From contig NZ_CP173029.1 of NCBI RefSeq assembly GCF_044772865.1, forward strand, positions 1,302,001 to 1,366,000: a DNA stretch of 64,000 nucleotides, in the 5' to 3' direction. The notes beneath the pieces are model-generated. The model saw only the letters and a list, made by a program, of their open reading frames with translations, searched no databases and was not told the DNA's origin. Each line of letters begins with the position of its first letter. Positions within the stretch are counted from its first letter, which is position 1. Shown piece after piece: positions 8,986 through 17,186 of the stretch. This stretch comes from Algirhabdus cladophorae. Lineage in GTDB: Bacteria > Pseudomonadota > Alphaproteobacteria > Rhodobacterales > Rhodobacteraceae. The position numbers and the translations under genes were made by a program.

Positions 8986-9825
8986 TCACCGCTGCCCCCG
9001 GGCCATGAAAGCTAGCCGTTCAAACAGGTGGACGTCCTGTTCGTTTTTCAACAAAGCACCATGCAGGCGGGGCAGGGCGCTGGCCCCGTCACGTTTGAGA
9101 TCCTCAGCGGTCAAATCCTCGGCCAACAGCAGTTTGAGCCAATCTAGAACCTCTGATGTAGAGGGCTTTTTCTTGAGGCCTGCTTGGTCACGGATCTCGT
9201 AGAATTGGGTCAGGGCCGTTGTCAGCAGATCCGACTTGATCCCCGGATGATGCACCTCAACGATTTTCCTCATCACATCAGTGTCGGGAAACTGGATGTA
9301 GTGGAAAAAGCAGCGCCGCAAAAAGGCATCGGGCAGTTCTTTTTCGTTATTGGAGGTGATGATGACGATAGGCCGCTGGGCCGCTTTGACCGTCTGGCCG
9401 GTCTCGTAGACGAAAAACTCCATCTTATCGAGCTCTTGCAGCAGATCATTGGGAAATTCGATGTCGGCTTTGTCGATCTCATCAATCAGCAACACCACAC
9501 GTTCGGGGGCTTCAAAGGCCTCCCACAGCTTGCCTTTTTTGATGTAGTTGGCCACATCGTTGACCTTGGGATCGCCCAATTGGCTGTCGCGCAACCGGCT
9601 GACCGCATCATATTCATAGAGGCCTTGCTGGGCCTTTGTGGTGGATTTGATGTGCCATTCCAGCATCGGCACGCCCAGCGATTTGGCCACTTGATGGGCC
9701 AGCTCGGTCTTGCCAGTGCCTGGTTCGCCCTTGACCAAAAGGGGACGTTGCAACGTAACCGCTGCGTTGACCGCAACAGTTAGGTCATCGGTCGCCACAT
9801 AGGCGTCCGTGCCAGTAAATTTCAT
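8986..9825 (-). CDS. MoxR-family AAA+ ATPase
   Basis: A 279-residue AAA+ ATPase of the MoxR class (NorQ/CbbQ/CoxD relatives). Walker A is GEPGTGKT (33-40), Walker B LLIDEIDKAD (112-121), and a sensor Asn is in VIITSNNEKELPDAFLRR. Such ATPases form rings that work with a VWA adaptor to activate metalloenzymes or assemble complexes. The CoxE-like VWA gene at 5694-6881 is on the same strand with three genes between. No obvious client enzyme is nearby. Confidence 0.9.
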   Translation of the reverse strand: MKFTGTDAYVATDDLTVAVNAAVTLQRPLLVKGEPGTGKTELAHQVAKSLGVPMLEWHIKSTTKAQQGLYEYDAVSRLRDSQLGDPKVNDVANYIKKGKLWEAFEAPERVVLLIDEIDKADIEFPNDLLQELDKMEFFVYETGQTVKAAQRPIVIITSNNEKELPDAFLRRCFFHYIQFPDTDVMRKIVEVHHPGIKSDLLTTALTQFYEIRDQAGLKKKPSTSEVLDWLKLLLAEDLTAEDLKRDGASALPRLHGALLKNEQDVHLFERLAFMARGQR

Positions 9826-10010
9826 CTGCCTCTCCTGCGCTCGTATCGGCGCTTGTGATCACCTTAGAACTTACTGATTCGCATGGCAACAACGCAGTTT
9901 TGTGTAGTGACTCAGTGTTGGCCTTAGGGTACACGAGCGCTAAGTGGAGTGATGCCGGAGCAGAATCCCGCCGTTTAGCGCGGGGACTGCCCGTTTGAAG
10001 GGTAAGCCAA

Positions 10011-10433
10011 ATGAAAGCTGAGACATTTTTGCCAGACGACTATCGTCCCGCCGAGGATGAACCGTTTATGAATGACCGCCAGGTCGAGTATTTCCGTCGT
10101 AAGTTGTTGAATTGGAAGTCAGATCTGATGTCTGACACGCGCGACACCATCGAAGGACTGCAAGACGGCACACGCAATATCCCCGATATTGCAGACCGCG
10201 CGTCCGAAGAAACCGACCGTGCCCTAGAGCTGCGCACGCGGGATCGTCAACGCAAACTGGTCAGCAAGATCGACGCAGCCCTGCGCCGTATCGATGAAGG
10301 CGAATTTGGCTATTGTGACGTCACAGGCGAGCCTATTTCGCTCAAGCGTTTGGATGCACGGCCCATCGCGACCATGTCGCTCGAAGCCCAAGAAAAGCAC
10401 GAGCGCCGCGAAAAAGTGCACCGCGACGACTAA
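10011..10433 (+). CDS. dksA: DksA/TraR-family RNA polymerase-binding regulator
   Basis: A 140-residue DksA that binds the RNA polymerase secondary channel and alters rRNA and amino-acid promoters together with ppGpp. The coiled-coil tip motif DxxDxA is intact (D59, D62, A64). The zinc-finger positions read C102, T105, S123, A126, so three of four cysteines are gone. Zinc-independent DksA paralogues are known in other bacteria. It is followed at once by a Rho-independent terminator, so it is probably monocistronic. Confidence 0.92.
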   Translation: MKAETFLPDDYRPAEDEPFMNDRQVEYFRRKLLNWKSDLMSDTRDTIEGLQDGTRNIPDIADRASEETDRALELRTRDRQRKLVSKIDAALRRIDEGEFGYCDVTGEPISLKRLDARPIATMSLEAQEKHERREKVHRDD

Positions 10434-10454
10434 GGTCAGCTTTAAACGAGGAAG

Positions 10455-10482
10455 AAAGCGTCGAATGGCTCGGCGCTTTTTT
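10455..10482 (+). terminator. Rho-independent terminator of dksA
   Basis: Stem AAAGCG / CGCTTT (10455-10460 with 10474-10479) with a 13-base loop and a run of T to 10482, 22 bases after the dksA stop. Confidence 0.75.
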
Positions 10483-10504
10483 CGATTCTGGGTGTGCGAG
10501 TGCA

Positions 10505-10528
10505 GCGAATGGCGGATTTGAGCCCGTT
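10505..10528. repeat. Degenerate intergenic repeat, copy A
   Basis: A 24-base core with ATGGC and TTTGAGCCC matches 12415-12438 at 20 of 24 positions. The flanks (to about 10585, with CCGCTTTGAGCCGC) look like part of the same element. No coding potential is seen. Confidence 0.55.
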
Positions 10529-10591
10529 CTAACGGATGCTGCACTACCTACGAACAGCCGCTTTGAGCCGCAGTAGTAGCTCGTCAACCTT

Positions 10592-10927
10592 TCATGCATG
10601 CACGCCCAATAGAAGCTGGCGTGGATCGCCGTTTGACCTGCCCACCAAATAGATAAGATATGGGGCGAGGAACAGGATACCGAGCAGTGGTGCCAGTATT
10701 CCAAGAGCGATGCTGCCACCACTGAATCCTCCACGCCACGCCATCCATATACCTGACAGAACAAGGTAACAGGCGAAGTCGATATTGAACTGGCCTTGCC
10801 AGCTGAGCGCAAGGATCGGCATTAGGAACGGCGTGATCAAGTTGAGTCCGCCATTGGCAATTGCCGTCACGGTGGACACGACGATCAGGACCGTCATGGC
10901 AATAAGGGCATAGCGAAGTCCGGTCAT
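10592..10927 (-). CDS. Small membrane protein (111 aa)
   Basis: A 111-residue protein with about three transmembrane helices (near 5-25, 52-70 and 75-95). Its ATG overlaps the stop of the upstream membrane-protein gene as ATGA, so the two are translationally coupled. It belongs to a pair divergent from an XRE/MmyB-type regulator. No family recognised; function unknown. Confidence 0.72.
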   Translation of the reverse strand: MTGLRYALIAMTVLIVVSTVTAIANGGLNLITPFLMPILALSWQGQFNIDFACYLVLSGIWMAWRGGFSGGSIALGILAPLLGILFLAPYLIYLVGRSNGDPRQLLLGVHA

Positions 10928-11376
10928 GAATGTATTCCTTCTTGGTTAAAGCTTGTCGGGTTTGCGGGCCGCCACATCGGACCAATAATCAGCAAAAGCA
11001 CAAGCACGTTCCAAAGCGCGTTCGGCCAATGTCCCGATGTGATCGAGCCGAAGCTGTCCACAAAGAACCACGCGAGAGCGCCATACAAAACCGATCTGCG
11101 CACGGCTTCGGGTGCTGCGTCATAAACCCACGACGACAGCAGCCAGATGGTCACACCCCAGCCGACGAGGAACCCACCAGTCAAGGCCGACAGAAACCGA
11201 ATTTCTTCGGACGCATAGGACGGAAACCCGTCTACCGGCCAGGTCAGGATATCAAGACCAAGACGTGCAAGCTCGTTGGTCGCCGGGATTGTTCCCAAGG
11301 TCAGCGCAGGCCCGAAGAAACCGATGACCAATGCAGAGAATTTGAGCCATCGTTTATGTGCTGCGTGCGACGCCAT
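10924..11376 (-). CDS. Four-helix membrane protein (150 aa)
   Basis: A 150-residue membrane protein with four predicted helices; hydrophobic stretches include LKFSALVIGFFGPALTLG and a C-terminal WNVLVLLLIIGPMW. The start at 11376 is preferred over an upstream ATG because AGGAAGAG lies about 8 bases before it. It overlaps the next membrane gene by 4 bases and is divergent from the XRE regulator. Function unknown; regulation by the neighbour is an inference from layout. Confidence 0.75.
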   Translation of the reverse strand: MASHAAHKRWLKFSALVIGFFGPALTLGTIPATNELARLGLDILTWPVDGFPSYASEEIRFLSALTGGFLVGWGVTIWLLSSWVYDAAPEAVRRSVLYGALAWFFVDSFGSITSGHWPNALWNVLVLLLIIGPMWRPANPTSFNQEGIHS

Positions 11377-11435
11377 GTCGGGCTCTTCCTGAATAAGACA
11401 AGGACGTCGTAGCGAAATCAGCGGCATGCACGCAA

Positions 11436-11450
11436 TTACCTTGCAGGTAA
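11436..11450. promoter_or_regulatory. Inverted repeat TTACC-N5-GGTAA, candidate operator
   Basis: A perfect 5-bp inverted repeat with a 5-bp spacer in the 108-base divergent intergenic region between the membrane-gene pair (start 11376) and the XRE regulator (start 11485). Its place fits an operator controlling both directions. Confidence 0.5.
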
Positions 11451-11484
11451 GTGCACAGCAGATTTAATTGCGGTAAGAAGGGCC

Positions 11485-12237
11485 ATGAACGATTTCTCCA
11501 CGACACTGAAGACTTGGCGCGCAGCGCGGCGCTACAGCCAGCTTGATCTCGCGATGCAGGCTGAGATTTCCGCGCGGCATTTATCGTTCTTGGAAACTGG
11601 GCGCGCGCGACCAAGCCGCGAAATGGTTGAGCGATTAGGCGAGGCGCTGGAACTGCCGCTAGTCGCCCGCAATGAGATGCTGACCCATGCCGGTTTTGCC
11701 GTTCGGTACGCTACGAGGGACTGGAATGATGAGGCGATGGCACCGATCCGGCGCGCCGTTTCGCGCCAATTGGAGCGTCACATGCCGTACCCGGGTGTGG
11801 CTGTTGATCGTGTCTGGACCATCCGTCAGGCAAATCCAGCAGCAATCGCGCTGTTCGCGCCTTTCGGCGTTGGTGTTGGTGGCAGTCTTTTGGACCTGAT
11901 GATGTCGGAGATACTGCCGCAGGTCGTCGAGAATTGGCCTGAGGTAGCTCATCAGGCAGCCCTTCGCCTGCGTACAGAAAGCGCCGCACAAGGTGGCATT
12001 CCAGAGTTCGTAGAAGCGATACAATATCTAACGGCCGCAGCATCGGCATGTGCGCCGACATCGAAACCAGTTGTACCGACGGTTCTAAGAATGGGAGAGC
12101 AGCGGCTATCGATGTTTGCAACGATCTCGCAGTTCGGCACACCAGAGGACTTGCTTTTGGACGATCTGAAGATCGAACTTTACTACCCGATGAACGAAGC
12201 GACGGTCCAGATATTTGAAACTCTTGCGGCGAACTAG
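11485..12237 (+). CDS. XRE-family regulator with MmyB-like ligand domain
   Basis: A 250-residue transcription factor. An N-terminal helix-turn-helix (about residues 6-62, YSQLDLAMQAEISARHLSFLE) is followed by an MmyB-like PAS-type domain from about 95, with NPAAIALF typical of the family. Such proteins often repress or activate a divergent neighbouring gene in response to a small ligand. Here the divergent genes encode two small membrane proteins, with an inverted repeat between. The ligand is unknown. Confidence 0.87.
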   Translation: MNDFSTTLKTWRAARRYSQLDLAMQAEISARHLSFLETGRARPSREMVERLGEALELPLVARNEMLTHAGFAVRYATRDWNDEAMAPIRRAVSRQLERHMPYPGVAVDRVWTIRQANPAAIALFAPFGVGVGGSLLDLMMSEILPQVVENWPEVAHQAALRLRTESAAQGGIPEFVEAIQYLTAAASACAPTSKPVVPTVLRMGEQRLSMFATISQFGTPEDLLLDDLKIELYYPMNEATVQIFETLAAN

Positions 12238-12360
12238 ACGGTGAGCATCAATCGAGCATCCGTGATAAAATCCAAGCTTAATTTCTATGGCTAGGCATCT
12301 GTCAAATCGCCATTTTGGCGAGTTTGCTAACGGAAAACTCTTCAAAGCAGACGCTGGCGC

Positions 12361-12541
12361 AATCGCAGCGAAATGGCGCTTTGTCCCGCATAGCAGGCCT
12401 TGGTTCACACTGCGGCGGATGGCAGGTTTGAGCCCATTGCGGAAGTGCCAAATTTTCGCTGCGTGCGCTCGCCGCGAAGGAATTTCTGCGCATGCAAGGT
12501 CTTCAGCGCAGTTACGCGGCGGTGAATCCGGCCATTCATTC
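12361..12541. repeat. Degenerate intergenic repeats, copy B, in a gene-free stretch
   Basis: The 432 bases from 12238 to 12669 hold no convincing gene. They carry a repeat core at 12415-12438 (like 10505-10528) and a second block at 12454-12541 that matches 23630-23717, including 23 of 26 positions for 12516-12541 against 23692-23717. Short open frames here are low-complexity translations of the repeat. Confidence 0.55.
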
Positions 12542-12669
12542 GGCTTGCTATTAGGTTTGGAGCAAAAACTCACGGGTGGCAGGTCGGATGCAATCAGATT
12601 TGCGAGTAGCATTCCTACGTCAGCGCGGTGCTGATGCTTGGGTTTGGAGGGCGGCAAGGAGGGCAAATT

Positions 12670-13302
12670 ATGCCTAGAGTCCAACTTCCTGCCGTAACCC
12701 CGAAACGTAAAGCCTGGAACAAGGGGCGGATTATCGGCCAGAAACGACCGTTGCTGCCAAAACAGGTTTGGGCAATCCGAGCGCGACTCGAGTTGGCCAA
12801 CAACCTTCGTGATCTGACGCTATTTAACGTTGCCATCGACAGCAAACTACGTGGTTGTGATCTGGTCAGGCTCACAGTGGTCGATCTGGTCAAAGAGGAT
12901 CGCGTCCGAGAACGGGTTTCGGTGATTCAGTGCAAAACCAAGCGGCCTGTTCAGTTTGAACTGACAGAAAACACAAGGGAAACTGTCCTGGCTTGGGTCA
13001 AATCACCCGAAATGTTGGCTTGCTCGTTTGTGTTTCCCAGCCGCTTCCACGACCGCCCGCACATTTCAACCCGTCAGTATGGCCGGTTGGTGCACGATTG
13101 GGTGTCGGCGATTGGTTTGGAACCGAGTGGATACGGAACGCATTCGCTGCGCCGGACAAAAGCTGCTGAGATTTACCGGAAAACAGGCAACCTGCGTGCG
13201 GTTCAACTGTTGCTCGGCCATACGAAGGTCGATAGCACAGTGCGCTACCTGGGAGTTGAACTTGGAGATGCACTTAGTATCGCCGAGAATATTGACCTCT
13301 AG
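12670..13302 (+). CDS. Short tyrosine recombinase/integrase (catalytic domain only)
   Basis: A 210-residue tyrosine recombinase. The full active-site set is visible: R61 (LRGCDL), K89, H158-x-x-R161 (HSLRR), H184 (LLGHTKV) and nucleophile Y193. The N-terminal 25 residues are basic and there is no room for a core-binding (SAM-like) domain. Short integrases like this recur in Rhizobiales and Rhodobacteraceae accessory DNA. It stands at the left edge of a run of small hypothetical genes, and an 8-bp inverted repeat structure follows 8 bases after its stop. The 12670 ATG begins the conserved part. Confidence 0.88.
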   Translation: MPRVQLPAVTPKRKAWNKGRIIGQKRPLLPKQVWAIRARLELANNLRDLTLFNVAIDSKLRGCDLVRLTVVDLVKEDRVRERVSVIQCKTKRPVQFELTENTRETVLAWVKSPEMLACSFVFPSRFHDRPHISTRQYGRLVHDWVSAIGLEPSGYGTHSLRRTKAAEIYRKTGNLRAVQLLLGHTKVDSTVRYLGVELGDALSIAENIDL

Positions 13303-13310
13303 GCAATGGG

Positions 13311-13355
13311 CGTGCGGCTGGTGCCGCCTGCCTTTGCGGGCAAACCTGCCGCACG
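13311..13355. repeat. Nested inverted repeat after the integrase gene
   Basis: Outer arms CGTGCGGC (13311-13318) and GCCGCACG (13348-13355) enclose a second imperfect stem (GCCTGC with GCGGGC). It could be a terminator without a T-run or part of a recombination site. Nothing further is seen between 13356 and 13498. Confidence 0.5.
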
Positions 13356-13498
13356 CAGCGCAATTGATCCAAAGTTAAAAGCGCCGCCAAACGTCCTCTT
13401 GATGTCCGATCATATCGGTATTTCTGGACAAACTCTGGTTCGACTGGATTGGCAGTCAACCCACATTGGCCAATCACTTGGACGGCTTACCCATTGAA

Positions 13499-14179
13499 TT
13501 ACATAACCTTACGGATGGCGGCGCAAAGCTCGGGGTGCATTATCCAGTTCTCAGCCTTCTCGTCATGTTCGGTGACATCTCGATACCCAATGAGCGTGCT
13601 TCCATCCGGGCCCGTTGAAGGCCCCGTGGATCCTGTTCCCCAAGACAGATAGCCCGCAATCATACGACCCACACTGGCGAGCGCTCTGTTGGCCGAGGTC
13701 GTGGACTTGTAGCTGCCAGCATCTGCAACCTTAACCTGTGCCAACCCGTCCGCTTCCTTCAGCGACAACGCCATCAACATGGCGCGCTGCGAACCCGTCA
13801 GGTTTACCGAATGGAGCGCTTCCACGTATTCGTCGGATGTTGGTACCTGCGTCCCTTTGTGAGGGTCTGTTCTGCGGTCTTCGGCCCTACGGACTTCGCG
13901 CTGATCAATGGCGGAATGCAATGCGATGATCGCAGCTTCTTCGGTCTCACCCGTCGCCTCGGCAATCAAGCCGCGCGCCTTCGTGGGTGGCTTGGGAAAG
14001 GCGCGAGCGCCGTATGCGCCGGCGAGACGACCGGACTTGATCTGATATCTGCCATACTCGCCCACGCGGATCGACATAGCGGCTTCTTTCCTGGTCTCCT
14101 TGACCTTCGATTTCTTCGACATACCCTTGAAGACGTCACGTCCCGCATCTGATCTGTTTGGATCTGTGTAATCTGGCAT
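13499..14179 (-). CDS. Hypothetical protein (226 aa)
   Basis: A 226-residue soluble protein with a lysine-rich N-terminus (SKKSKVKETRKEAAM) and a mixed, Ser/Thr-rich body. AAGGAG lies 9 bases before the chosen ATG. The C-terminal part (about 115-226) has helical segments followed by a Gly/Ser/Thr loop (GTGSTGPSTGPDG). No domain recognised. It is convergent with the integrase and precedes a cold-shock gene on the same strand after a gap, all within the accessory region. An alternative start at M35 (MSIRVGEYGRY) is possible. Confidence 0.6.
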   Translation of the reverse strand: MPDYTDPNRSDAGRDVFKGMSKKSKVKETRKEAAMSIRVGEYGRYQIKSGRLAGAYGARAFPKPPTKARGLIAEATGETEEAAIIALHSAIDQREVRRAEDRRTDPHKGTQVPTSDEYVEALHSVNLTGSQRAMLMALSLKEADGLAQVKVADAGSYKSTTSANRALASVGRMIAGYLSWGTGSTGPSTGPDGSTLIGYRDVTEHDEKAENWIMHPELCAAIRKVM

Positions 14180-14302
14180 CGGGCTGGTCTCCTTGGATGA
14201 ACAATTCGTAGTGCCGGTTCGGCGGATACCAATCAGGGCAAAGAAACTGCTGCGTTAGGCAGCGGAAGAAGATTCAAAAAAGCAAATGGTCGTCTGGCGA
14301 TG

Positions 14303-14323
14303 GGGCGCCCCAAAGGAGCGCCC
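14303..14323 (-). terminator. Hairpin downstream of the cold-shock gene
   Basis: Perfect stem GGGCGC / GCGCCC (14303-14308, 14318-14323) lies 11 bases after the cold-shock stop. The T-run on the minus strand is about 20 bases further, so it is a weak terminator candidate. Confidence 0.45.
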
Positions 14324-14334
14324 ACTTGCAAAGA

Positions 14335-14541
14335 TCAGGCTAGCGCGATGTTGGTTGCGCTTTCACGACCGTCGCGGCCGGCCTCCACATCGAAGGTCAC
14401 TTTCTGATCGTCATTCAGGGTGGTCATACCGGACTTCTCAAGTGCGGAGATGTGCAAAAACACATCCTTTCCGCCAGTCTCTGGTGCAATAAAGCCGAAG
14501 CCTTTTGTGGCGTTGAACCATTTCACTGTGCCATTGGCCAT
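14335..14541 (-). CDS. Cold-shock domain protein (CspA family)
   Basis: A 68-residue single cold-shock domain that binds single-stranded RNA/DNA as an RNA chaperone. RNP1 is KGFGFI (13-18) and RNP2 VFLHIS (27-32). The ATG at 14541 gives the standard MANGTVKWFN start. The upstream bases up to 14796 hold no gene and probably form the promoter and long leader common for csp genes. Which paralogue it is cannot be told. Confidence 0.92.
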   Translation of the reverse strand: MANGTVKWFNATKGFGFIAPETGGKDVFLHISALEKSGMTTLNDDQKVTFDVEAGRDGRESATNIALA

Positions 14542-14796
14542 GTGAATTTTCCTTATTTGATCGCTGCCCACAATATGCGGCAACCCGGCTTCTCACGACA
14601 GTGACGAGCGCTGCGAGCCGGTAAAGGAAAACAGGGGTTCGAATGTAGGTCAGTAGCATAACAAACTTGGTAACTCCCCGAGAGTGTTACAAGGTGCACG
14701 CGTTGCTTTGGCTGATGTTTCCTTTCCAAGAGAGCATCGATCCCCTATAGCTCACAAGCTGCTGGATACCCTGGCGGTCAGAAAAGGAAAGCCAGA

Positions 14797-14922
14797 ATGT
14801 CGTTCAACGACTTGGCGAAGAAAGTGGCCACCGACAATAAGGCCTCGCAAGAAGAAGATACGAAATCGCAGATGTCTACCGACCACCCTCCGGACTCAAG
14901 GATAGAAGCGACTGATCCGTAG
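14797..14922 (+). CDS. 41-residue small protein, MSFxDL family
   Basis: ATG at 14797 follows AAAGGAAAGCC, a good ribosome site. The product begins MSFNDLAKKVA and then is hydrophilic, with acidic and Ser/Thr residues. Its opening matches the 45-residue protein at 21274-21411 (MSFKDLTTKAA), which argues for a real gene family. Unstructured tail; function unknown. Confidence 0.5.
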   Translation: MSFNDLAKKVATDNKASQEEDTKSQMSTDHPPDSRIEATDP

Positions 14923-14985
14923 ATGGATTGAAAGGTGCGACTAAGCAAATAGGCTTCGCTCGTGTTCAGCGTATGAGGGTTGACG

Positions 14986-15222
14986 CTACGGGCGCCGCGA
15001 CAGGTTGCCGCGAACGATGATCTCATTGATCAGTTTGGCGGTTGCCATATGCATTTCTTGTTCGGTTTCTGGACCTCTGGCATTCTCGTGGGTCGCTGCC
15101 GCATCCCGAAGAATTCCCAGAATCTCGCCTTCCGGCAGCAGCTTGCGATCTTGCAAGGCAAGTAGGAGGGCCTCGCAAACGGAGAAGGCGGCCATCCCTG
15201 AAGGGTCTCGTTGATCTGACAT
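14986..15222 (-). CDS. Small conserved-looking protein (78 aa)
   Basis: A 78-residue helical protein; the ATG at 15222 starts MSDQRDPSGMAAFSVCEALL. Helical segments span about 10-45 and 55-70, and the end is basic (RGNLSRRP). It is divergent from the Crp/Fnr regulator gene (15376), with 153 bases between that may hold both promoters. No family assigned; codon use and composition are consistent with coding. Confidence 0.6.
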   Translation of the reverse strand: MSDQRDPSGMAAFSVCEALLLALQDRKLLPEGEILGILRDAAATHENARGPETEQEMHMATAKLINEIIVRGNLSRRP

Positions 15223-15375
15223 TGAGGACAATTCTCTTCCTTTCTTGCCACGCAACCGGGCGAGGTCGTGATAGTATTGACCAACATCTCAATAATTTAG
15301 GTAGTCCGTACTGATCGAAAGCAGTCTCAGCGCCGATTTCTTACGGGAGTATGCGCGGTTCGGGAGGGACCGGTA

Positions 15376-16107
15376 ATGAACATCAAAGCCAGCCCACTTA
15401 CCCAAAAGCTCTCTGCGTTTGTTGCTCTTTCGGAGACGGAACTGGTCGTTCTCGAGCGCTTGCATCAGCGGAGGAAGTCTTTCTCTTCAGGGCGCGACTT
15501 GGTTCACCAGGGTCAATTGGAACAGGCTGCTTACATCCTGGCGGCAGGTTGGGTCGTTTCTTATAAGATCCAGGCTGACGGGTCGCGGCAGATCGTTGAT
15601 TTCCAGATACCGGGGGATTTTTTGGGGCTGCGCAGCGTCCTTTTGCACACATCCGATCATGGGATCGAACCAATCGTCGATATCGAGGCGGCGGAGGTTC
15701 TGGTGAGTGATCTTCTGCAAGCCTTCGCAAAGACACCACGGCTGGCTACGGCTATTCTCTGGGCCGTGTCGCGCGACGAGGCGATGGTTGTCGAGCATCT
15801 TGTTGGGCTGGGGCGGCGCGATGCGGATGCGCGCATGGCGCATTTTCTGCTGGAGCTTGGCGTGAGACTGTCACTCGTCGGTATGGGGAGCAGGGAAGGC
15901 TATGCCTGTCCGCTCACACAGTATCATCTGGCAGATGCGTTGGGGTTAAGTGCCATCCACGTCAACCGCGTCCTTCGCAAGCTCCGCGAACGCGGGCTCG
16001 TCACGTTTCAGGGCGGGCTAGTAACCTTCGATGACTACGAGGGGCTGGTTGCATTGGCGGATTTCGATCCGGCCTATCTCGATCAATCACGGCCTTTGTT
16101 GCCGTGA
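15376..16107 (+). CDS. Crp/Fnr-family transcriptional regulator
   Basis: A 243-residue regulator with an N-terminal cyclic-nucleotide-binding-like beta barrel (about 15-130) and a C-terminal winged helix (about 150-225). The recognition region is LTQYHLADALGLSAIHVNRVLRKL. The Cys set of oxygen-sensing FNR is absent, so an Fe-S sensor role is unlikely. It ends in a strong hairpin. Effector and targets unknown; neighbouring small genes are possible targets (inference). Confidence 0.9.
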   Translation: MNIKASPLTQKLSAFVALSETELVVLERLHQRRKSFSSGRDLVHQGQLEQAAYILAAGWVVSYKIQADGSRQIVDFQIPGDFLGLRSVLLHTSDHGIEPIVDIEAAEVLVSDLLQAFAKTPRLATAILWAVSRDEAMVVEHLVGLGRRDADARMAHFLLELGVRLSLVGMGSREGYACPLTQYHLADALGLSAIHVNRVLRKLRERGLVTFQGGLVTFDDYEGLVALADFDPAYLDQSRPLLP

Positions 16108-16110
16108 AAC

Positions 16111-16139
16111 GGCCGCCCTCAGTACGGCTTCGGGCGGCC
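16111..16139 (+). terminator. Hairpin after the Crp/Fnr gene
   Basis: Perfect 8-bp stem GGCCGCCC / GGGCGGCC (16111-16118, 16132-16139) 3 bases after the stop, followed only by TT. It may serve both this gene and the convergent gene at 16168. Confidence 0.65.
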
Positions 16140-16167
16140 TTGCAGTCATTTCACAGGTTTGCCGACT

Positions 16168-16368
16168 TTACACCAATGCGCTGCTTGCCTGCTTGAGCTC
16201 GTTGTGTGCCTCTTCGTCGTTTTCGGCCTCATGCGCCTTCTCGGCCGCTTGATAATGCTTGAGAGCGGTCGCTTTCTTGGGGCCTTCGGGTGCATTGTCC
16301 CAGGCAGCCTTGACGGAAGCCATGTGTTTCACCGTCTGGTTTTCCTCGGTTTGGTCTTCTTCATTCAT
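16168..16368 (-). CDS. 66-residue charged helical protein
   Basis: Starts at 16368, with AAAGGACA upstream. The product is very hydrophilic: an acidic head (MNEEDQTEENQ) then helical repeats rich in Ala, Glu, Lys and His (KHYQAAEKAHEAENDEEAH). It has no signal or membrane segment. The composition resembles small stress-induced proteins, but no family is recognised. It lies in the accessory region, convergent with the Crp/Fnr gene. Confidence 0.6.
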   Translation of the reverse strand: MNEEDQTEENQTVKHMASVKAAWDNAPEGPKKATALKHYQAAEKAHEAENDEEAHNELKQASSALV

Positions 16369-16540
16369 GGGAATGTCCTTTCTTGGACGGTCCGAGAAAT
16401 AAGAGGCGCAGACCGCATGCAAACTCTTGGGAGACTGCATGTGTCCCACGCCCCTCAGGTACTCGAAAAAAATGCCAACCCAACTAGCGGTAGACATGCA
16501 TCACCTAACCGGTTCGATCGCGTCTTTGCACTGACGCAGG

Positions 16541-16957
16541 TTAGCCCGTTTGAGCCAAATAGAGGACCCACGCCAGAACCACGACTCCAACGAGGGCCAT
16601 CATTGTCCAAGACATCGATAGCTTTGGAAAACCGTTGGTGCCTGCTTCGAGTGATTTCGGAACGCGAAGCGGCGCGCGCTTTGGCAGCAATGAAATCAGC
16701 TTTGCTGCTCTGCCTTCGCTTGCCAGAGCCAGCGCCGGAATGTCGGTAATCGCTTCAAAATGCGTAGTCAGTCGTACTTTCGCGTCCTCCCGACCCAGAC
16801 CAGAAAGCTCACGCGCCTCGGTCCATGGCTCGAGGTTAAGGCGCGCAAGCGCTGACAAGACCGTAACGGCTGCACCGGTTCTGTCCTCACCCACTTCTGC
16901 AAAGAGGAAGGCATCGTAGTCGCGGCCATCCGGATGAAGGACGTCTGAGGCAGACAT
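16541..16957 (-). CDS. C-terminally anchored hypothetical protein (138 aa)
   Basis: A 138-residue protein with a soluble N-terminal domain and a single membrane helix near the C-terminus (about 116-134, SWTMMALVGVVVLAWVLYL), so the N-terminus probably faces the cytoplasm. AAAGGAAAA precedes the ATG. No catalytic motif is seen. Its region up to 17186 contains no other gene. Function unknown. Confidence 0.65.
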   Translation of the reverse strand: MSASDVLHPDGRDYDAFLFAEVGEDRTGAAVTVLSALARLNLEPWTEARELSGLGREDAKVRLTTHFEAITDIPALALASEGRAAKLISLLPKRAPLRVPKSLEAGTNGFPKLSMSWTMMALVGVVVLAWVLYLAQTG

Positions 16958-17186
16958 GGGTTTTCCTTTCGGCGCGAGACTGAGGCGAAGACTTGCACGC
17001 AGGTGTCTGGAGCCGCGCGATGGCTTTGCATCTCACCTTGACAGCCAAGAAACCGACTGGGGCTAACCTCGATCAGCATCACACACCGAAAGTTCGGATA
17101 GTGCCTATTCAACCGCCTTGCTGCGACGACGCTGGCCATAATGGCGGCTGCGGAAAGTTTAACATTCTGTTCAATGGAGGCCTGGG

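Noticed and set aside
10455..13355. CRISPR array or attC-like array among the short repeats
   Set aside because: Copies are degenerate, unevenly spaced and too few; no Cas or integron genes are present.
14684..14905. 73-codon frame near 14.7 kb
   Set aside because: Composition is arbitrary and it overlaps the better-supported 41-residue MSFxDL gene in another frame.
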